Source: an uncultured Ruminococcus sp. (GTDB lineage: Bacteria; Bacillota; Clostridia; Oscillospirales; Acutalibacteraceae). From it: a stretch of 6,496 bases of DNA. The notes beneath the pieces were generated by a model, which was given only the letters and a program-made list of their open reading frames with translations, did no database searches and was not told where the DNA came from. The stretch spans positions 1-6,496 of the forward strand of contig CACXHC010000268.1 of assembly GCA_902767285.1 (NCBI GenBank). Direction: 5' to 3'. A program made the position numbers and the translations under genes. Positions 4,401 through 6,496 of the stretch are shown piece after piece (position 1 is the stretch's first letter; every line of letters begins with the position of its first letter).

Positions 4401-6496
4401 TCTATAACAAAATACTTGCCAAAGAGGGGAAGTCTGTTGATGAGGATAAGCGTATCCCTAAAGAAAGCAATTTGTATAAAACAGTAAACGAATTTTTGTC
4501 TGTAATCACCGATTTGGTTCTTAATGTTGAACTAAAAAGAGGTGACAGCGAAACTATATTCTCCAAATCTATAACTCGAATAAGCGAAATATACGGAATT
4601 GAAAGATTAATCGAAATTCTTAAGGCATTGGGAAATGAAACTTTGGGTTCTCATCATTACTATTATTATTCCGGTTCTATTTCAAAAAAAGAAAGTTTGA
4701 GTCATTTGCTTTCGGTGTGTATGCCTAATGACGATGATTCTGCCGAAAAACTCGCAGAGTATATCCAAAATACAAAAATCACAAATGACAGACTTATTGA
4801 AGTCGCTATGTATGCACCTCAGTGGATGGATATAATCGAAAAATATCTTAAAATTGACGGATTCAAGTCGGGTTGTTATTATTTTATGGCTCATACGGCG
4901 GAGTATTTCAGCAAAAAACGACTTGCTATGATAGCAAAATACACTCCGCTAACAAAAGATGAATTAAACGGTGGCTGCTTTGATGTAAAATGGTTCCGAG
5001 AAGCATATGATACTCTTGGAGAAAGTATATTCAATAAAATATATAAAAGTGCAAAATATATTTCATCAAGCAATCTTCATACAAGAGCAAGAAAATTTGC
5101 TGATGCCGCTCTTGGTAAAATGGATATAGTCGAAACTGAAAAAATCATAGACGATAAACGCAATAAAGATATGCTGTTGAGTTTAGCCATCATTCCTTCA
5201 CAAGATAAATCCGATATTTTACAGCGTTATGAGTTTATTCAAAAATTTCTTAAGGAGAGTAAGCAGTTTGGTTCCCAAAGACGAGCAAGCGAATCAACCG
5301 CAGTTGAGTACGCACTTAAAAATCTTGCTGTTACAGCTGGTTATAGTGATGACACTCGACTCGTACTTTCAATGGAAACAGAACTCGTAAAATCTAATAT
5401 CCGATATTTTGATAAAACCGACATAAACGGATATAATGTATGGATAGAAACAGATATTTTCGGAAAATCCACCCTGAAATACGAGAAAAACGGAAAATTA
5501 TTGAAATCCGCTCCCGCTTCAATCAAAAAGAATGATGAATATCTCAATATTAAAGCGTTTTGTGATAAACTCAAGAATCAATACAGCCGTACTGTAAAAA
5601 TGTTTGAGAACGCTATGGAAAACAGAGAAAAATTCTTCTTTAATGAGTTGGTTATGCTTTGTGAAAACCCCGTAACGAAAGCTATTATCGAGAATTTGGT
5701 TTTTGTTAAATATGAAGATAATTCTATTTGCGGATTTATTTGCGGTGAATCGGGGTTAAAAAATGCCAACGGTGATTTAATTAAAATAGATAAAACAACC
5801 GCCCTTAGAGTTGCACACCCCTTCGATCTCTACAAAAATAATGTATGGTCGGATTATCAAAAAGTTGTTCTTGATATGGGTAAAAGCGAAAAAAGAAAAC
5901 AGCCTTTCCGTCAAGTGTTCCGCGAGCTATATGTTAAACTTCCAGAAGAGCTTGACAATAAACACTCTCTTATGTTTGCGGGAAATCAAATTCAGCCTGC
6001 AAAAACAGTTGCTACTCTCAAAACAAGACGTTGGGTTGCCGATTACGAAAACGGACTCCAGAAAATATATTACGATGATAACATAATCGCTGAAATATAT
6101 GCCGTTGCGGATTGGTTCTCTCCGAGTGATATAGAAGCACCCGTAATAGAATATGTTGTTTTTTCCGACCGAAAGAATTACAACTATCTCAAAATATCCG
6201 AGGTTCCCGACATTATTTATTCTGAGATAATGAGAGATGTTGATCTTGCTGTAAGTGTTGCTCATTCCGGAGGAGTTGATCCCGAAACAAGTCACTCTAC
6301 AATAGAAATGAGAAGTGTCATTATTAAATTTAATCTTGAGCTTTTCGGCATAAAGAATGTATCCATAGACAAAAATCACGCTTTTATCGATGGAAAACAC
6401 GGCAAATACACAATACATCTCGGAAGTGGTGTTGTTCACAAGGTTGGCGGACATCAAATAAACGTAGTTTCCGTATCAAGCGGAAGTAACAGCAAA
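1487..6496 (+). CDS. Giant DUF5724-DUF4132-DUF7737 protein (MolR/YehI-like), 3' end cut by window
   Basis: The frame is open for 1670 codons from ATG 1487 to the last base; I checked every codon and found no stop. Residues 1-140 are a variable, charged N-terminus with a Tyr/Arg/Ser-rich patch (95-109). DUF5724-type motifs follow: LRQA (221-224) and RFSSV...TWTG (251-264). Residues about 486-595 are HEAT-like, with the R-x-x-A/G-x-x-x-L/I pattern recurring at Arg517, Arg549 and Arg580. Conserved family motifs continue: GWNGEERLLGN (about 695), AMYAPQW (1107-1113), CYYFMAH (1130-1136), KWFREAY (from 1168), RNKD (1225-1228) and RYEFIQKFLKES (from 1247). DUF4132 spans about 1315-1540, with QPFRQVFRELY (1472-1482). 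DUF7737 starts near 1575: RDVDLAVSVAHSGGVDPE (1583-1600), EMR (1607-1609), DGKHGKY (1635-1641), HLGSGVVH (1644-1651). About 50 residues are probably missing. No WGR domain, signal peptide or membrane segment is seen. The biochemical role is unknown; relatives accompany MoxR AAA+ ATPases and VWA proteins, so a scaffold or adaptor role in the cytoplasm is inferred. Confidence 0.92.
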   Translation, partial: MRYFNEIIKNYNQQFEKDHEHQIKKLSEIKQKVVKFIITGDNKYEMKIPPSEKIDCLSAFVKDNYGDIVDLLIPKHFIEDFYNSCDNFKKYQISRGYYRRSYRSNNSSYFLDNIFPLMSDYYLLGFLDTQNEGMKLFVCNEYEDDKKSVYSYIRRKENIIATRINAGDTNVIDVIKDMMTSENNTNILSYIVIRAVVMSENAELHDLLCKLLVAARLSEGLRQAICESADCGVTDSFKKILTTIKENDLIRFSSVKRSVGTWTGICRYGDPDRLAQKILDDAVYVVQSRQNCLDYINTTDAVHVFLGLWGLSFYDVQDTIDVISEITGITKNTTGISTNPIQLMTIGYFCDNVDINRLSKKISHIVLESNPQDYKLFSMYYSSYTYFGYVPRNPFRPQDKEQNFKVPEAVDVENAEKHYNILLGMFNAMPKKKIVFEQILFPWYSSEISKSDILNCMLDIAMGLDDDSKIEFLGSHISDFDTDSRSNVVDAVGEKLRTPKQREILINAIADKESSTRCHAVKIIKGITLTDEDYQKIELFAKYKTADLREGVIELLKSQSVENLKRSISRMVLSKDENIRLASLDLLIFGIANYTDVDFSAEKESALNIVNPSDREQILINEVTSSNEDKKVLSAENGYGLYDPNVSISFTKIKPNIKIVKKYFSSVKIKDITQMYVDLLSIIDENANLEFRGWNGEERLLGNLGDLYCQWSRDYKEREKQKLHEVTPFRELWSEYYKKSIRTPERFHALYFILKQNRPQNLVQKSADIFQKNEKLFFGDIAEYDEKKYLYPKDVRFKNPAFFRTLESILACIRSEFELFNLPLEVVQNIVLYVARELKDNEIILERDTSNSWQSRFYKYTSSFFVSSAANQLKNLIDEDFETNFRILYELDLRNTQIDNIIKGRTENNSQSNYYNNNSFVDMCVYIQAYMDGIITSDNMYKVIFEVYTLPESFRSLGEIFHFSLYSSNIKIYNKILAKEGKSVDEDKRIPKESNLYKTVNEFLSVITDLVLNVELKRGDSETIFSKSITRISEIYGIERLIEILKALGNETLGSHHYYYYSGSISKKESLSHLLSVCMPNDDDSAEKLAEYIQNTKITNDRLIEVAMYAPQWMDIIEKYLKIDGFKSGCYYFMAHTAEYFSKKRLAMIAKYTPLTKDELNGGCFDVKWFREAYDTLGESIFNKIYKSAKYISSSNLHTRARKFADAALGKMDIVETEKIIDDKRNKDMLLSLAIIPSQDKSDILQRYEFIQKFLKESKQFGSQRRASESTAVEYALKNLAVTAGYSDDTRLVLSMETELVKSNIRYFDKTDINGYNVWIETDIFGKSTLKYEKNGKLLKSAPASIKKNDEYLNIKAFCDKLKNQYSRTVKMFENAMENREKFFFNELVMLCENPVTKAIIENLVFVKYEDNSICGFICGESGLKNANGDLIKIDKTTALRVAHPFDLYKNNVWSDYQKVVLDMGKSEKRKQPFRQVFRELYVKLPEELDNKHSLMFAGNQIQPAKTVATLKTRRWVADYENGLQKIYYDDNIIAEIYAVADWFSPSDIEAPVIEYVVFSDRKNYNYLKISEVPDIIYSEIMRDVDLAVSVAHSGGVDPETSHSTIEMRSVIIKFNLELFGIKNVSIDKNHAFIDGKHGKYTIHLGSGVVHKVGGHQINVVSVSSGSNSK

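Noticed and set aside
5811..6086. Plus-strand open frame of 91 codons
   Set aside because: It is out of frame inside the conserved DUF4132 motif region of the giant gene, which stays open throughout.
5927..6457. A 176-codon open frame on the minus strand
   Set aside because: It lies fully antisense to the conserved DUF4132/DUF7737 part of the giant gene, has no ribosome binding site I can see, and its product looks like a low-complexity shadow translation.
1..6496. CRISPR arrays, tRNAs, rRNAs, insertion sequences, transposases or attachment sites
   Set aside because: No regularly spaced repeats, cloverleaf sequences, transposase motifs or terminal inverted repeats with target duplications were seen on either strand.

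Overview
The window looks like chromosomal or accessory DNA of an AT-rich, low-GC Gram-positive bacterium, most likely gut-type Clostridia (Ruminococcus-like). The grounds are strong purine-rich Shine-Dalgarno sites, SigA-type promoters with extended -10 boxes, very AT-rich intergenic DNA and A/T-ending codons. This is an inference from style; no taxonomic marker gene is present.

Layout. Positions 1-221 hold no convincing gene. They are less AT-rich than the rest (about 40% GC over the first 180 bases, counted by hand). They contain a candidate structured RNA of about 90 nt (104-194), made of a -10 box, a long closing stem and an eight-T run. Positions 222-860 (minus strand) encode a 212-residue protein I do not recognise. 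Positions 861-1051 are a compact divergent promoter region with one SigA-type promoter per direction and a perfect 16-bp palindrome over the minus-strand -10 box. Positions 1052-1471 (plus) encode a 139-residue protein whose strand/helix order and Leu-Ala-Gly tail resemble the beta-grasp (ubiquitin/MoaD/ThiS-like) fold. After 15 bp and a strong ribosome binding site, a very large reading frame starts at 1487 and stays open to the last base (1670 codons, no stop).

The giant protein is the main content. I read it in full by hand. It matches the DUF5724-DUF4132-DUF7737 architecture, the family that includes E. coli MolR/YehI-type proteins. It has an alpha-helical HEAT-like N-terminal body and ends in the conserved DUF4132 (QPFRQVFREL) and DUF7737 (RDVDLAVSVAH, HLGSGVVH) motifs. 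Only about the last 50 residues appear to be missing.

How it may work together. The small beta-grasp-like protein and the giant protein form a tight two-gene start of an operon driven from 988-1016. From general knowledge, DUF4132 proteins usually sit beside MoxR-type AAA+ ATPases, VWA-domain proteins and SWIM zinc-finger proteins, an arrangement proposed to act as an NTP-dependent chaperone or conflict system. Those partners, if present, would lie to the right of this window. The divergent 212-residue protein may be a functional neighbour or a separate gene; the sequence does not decide.
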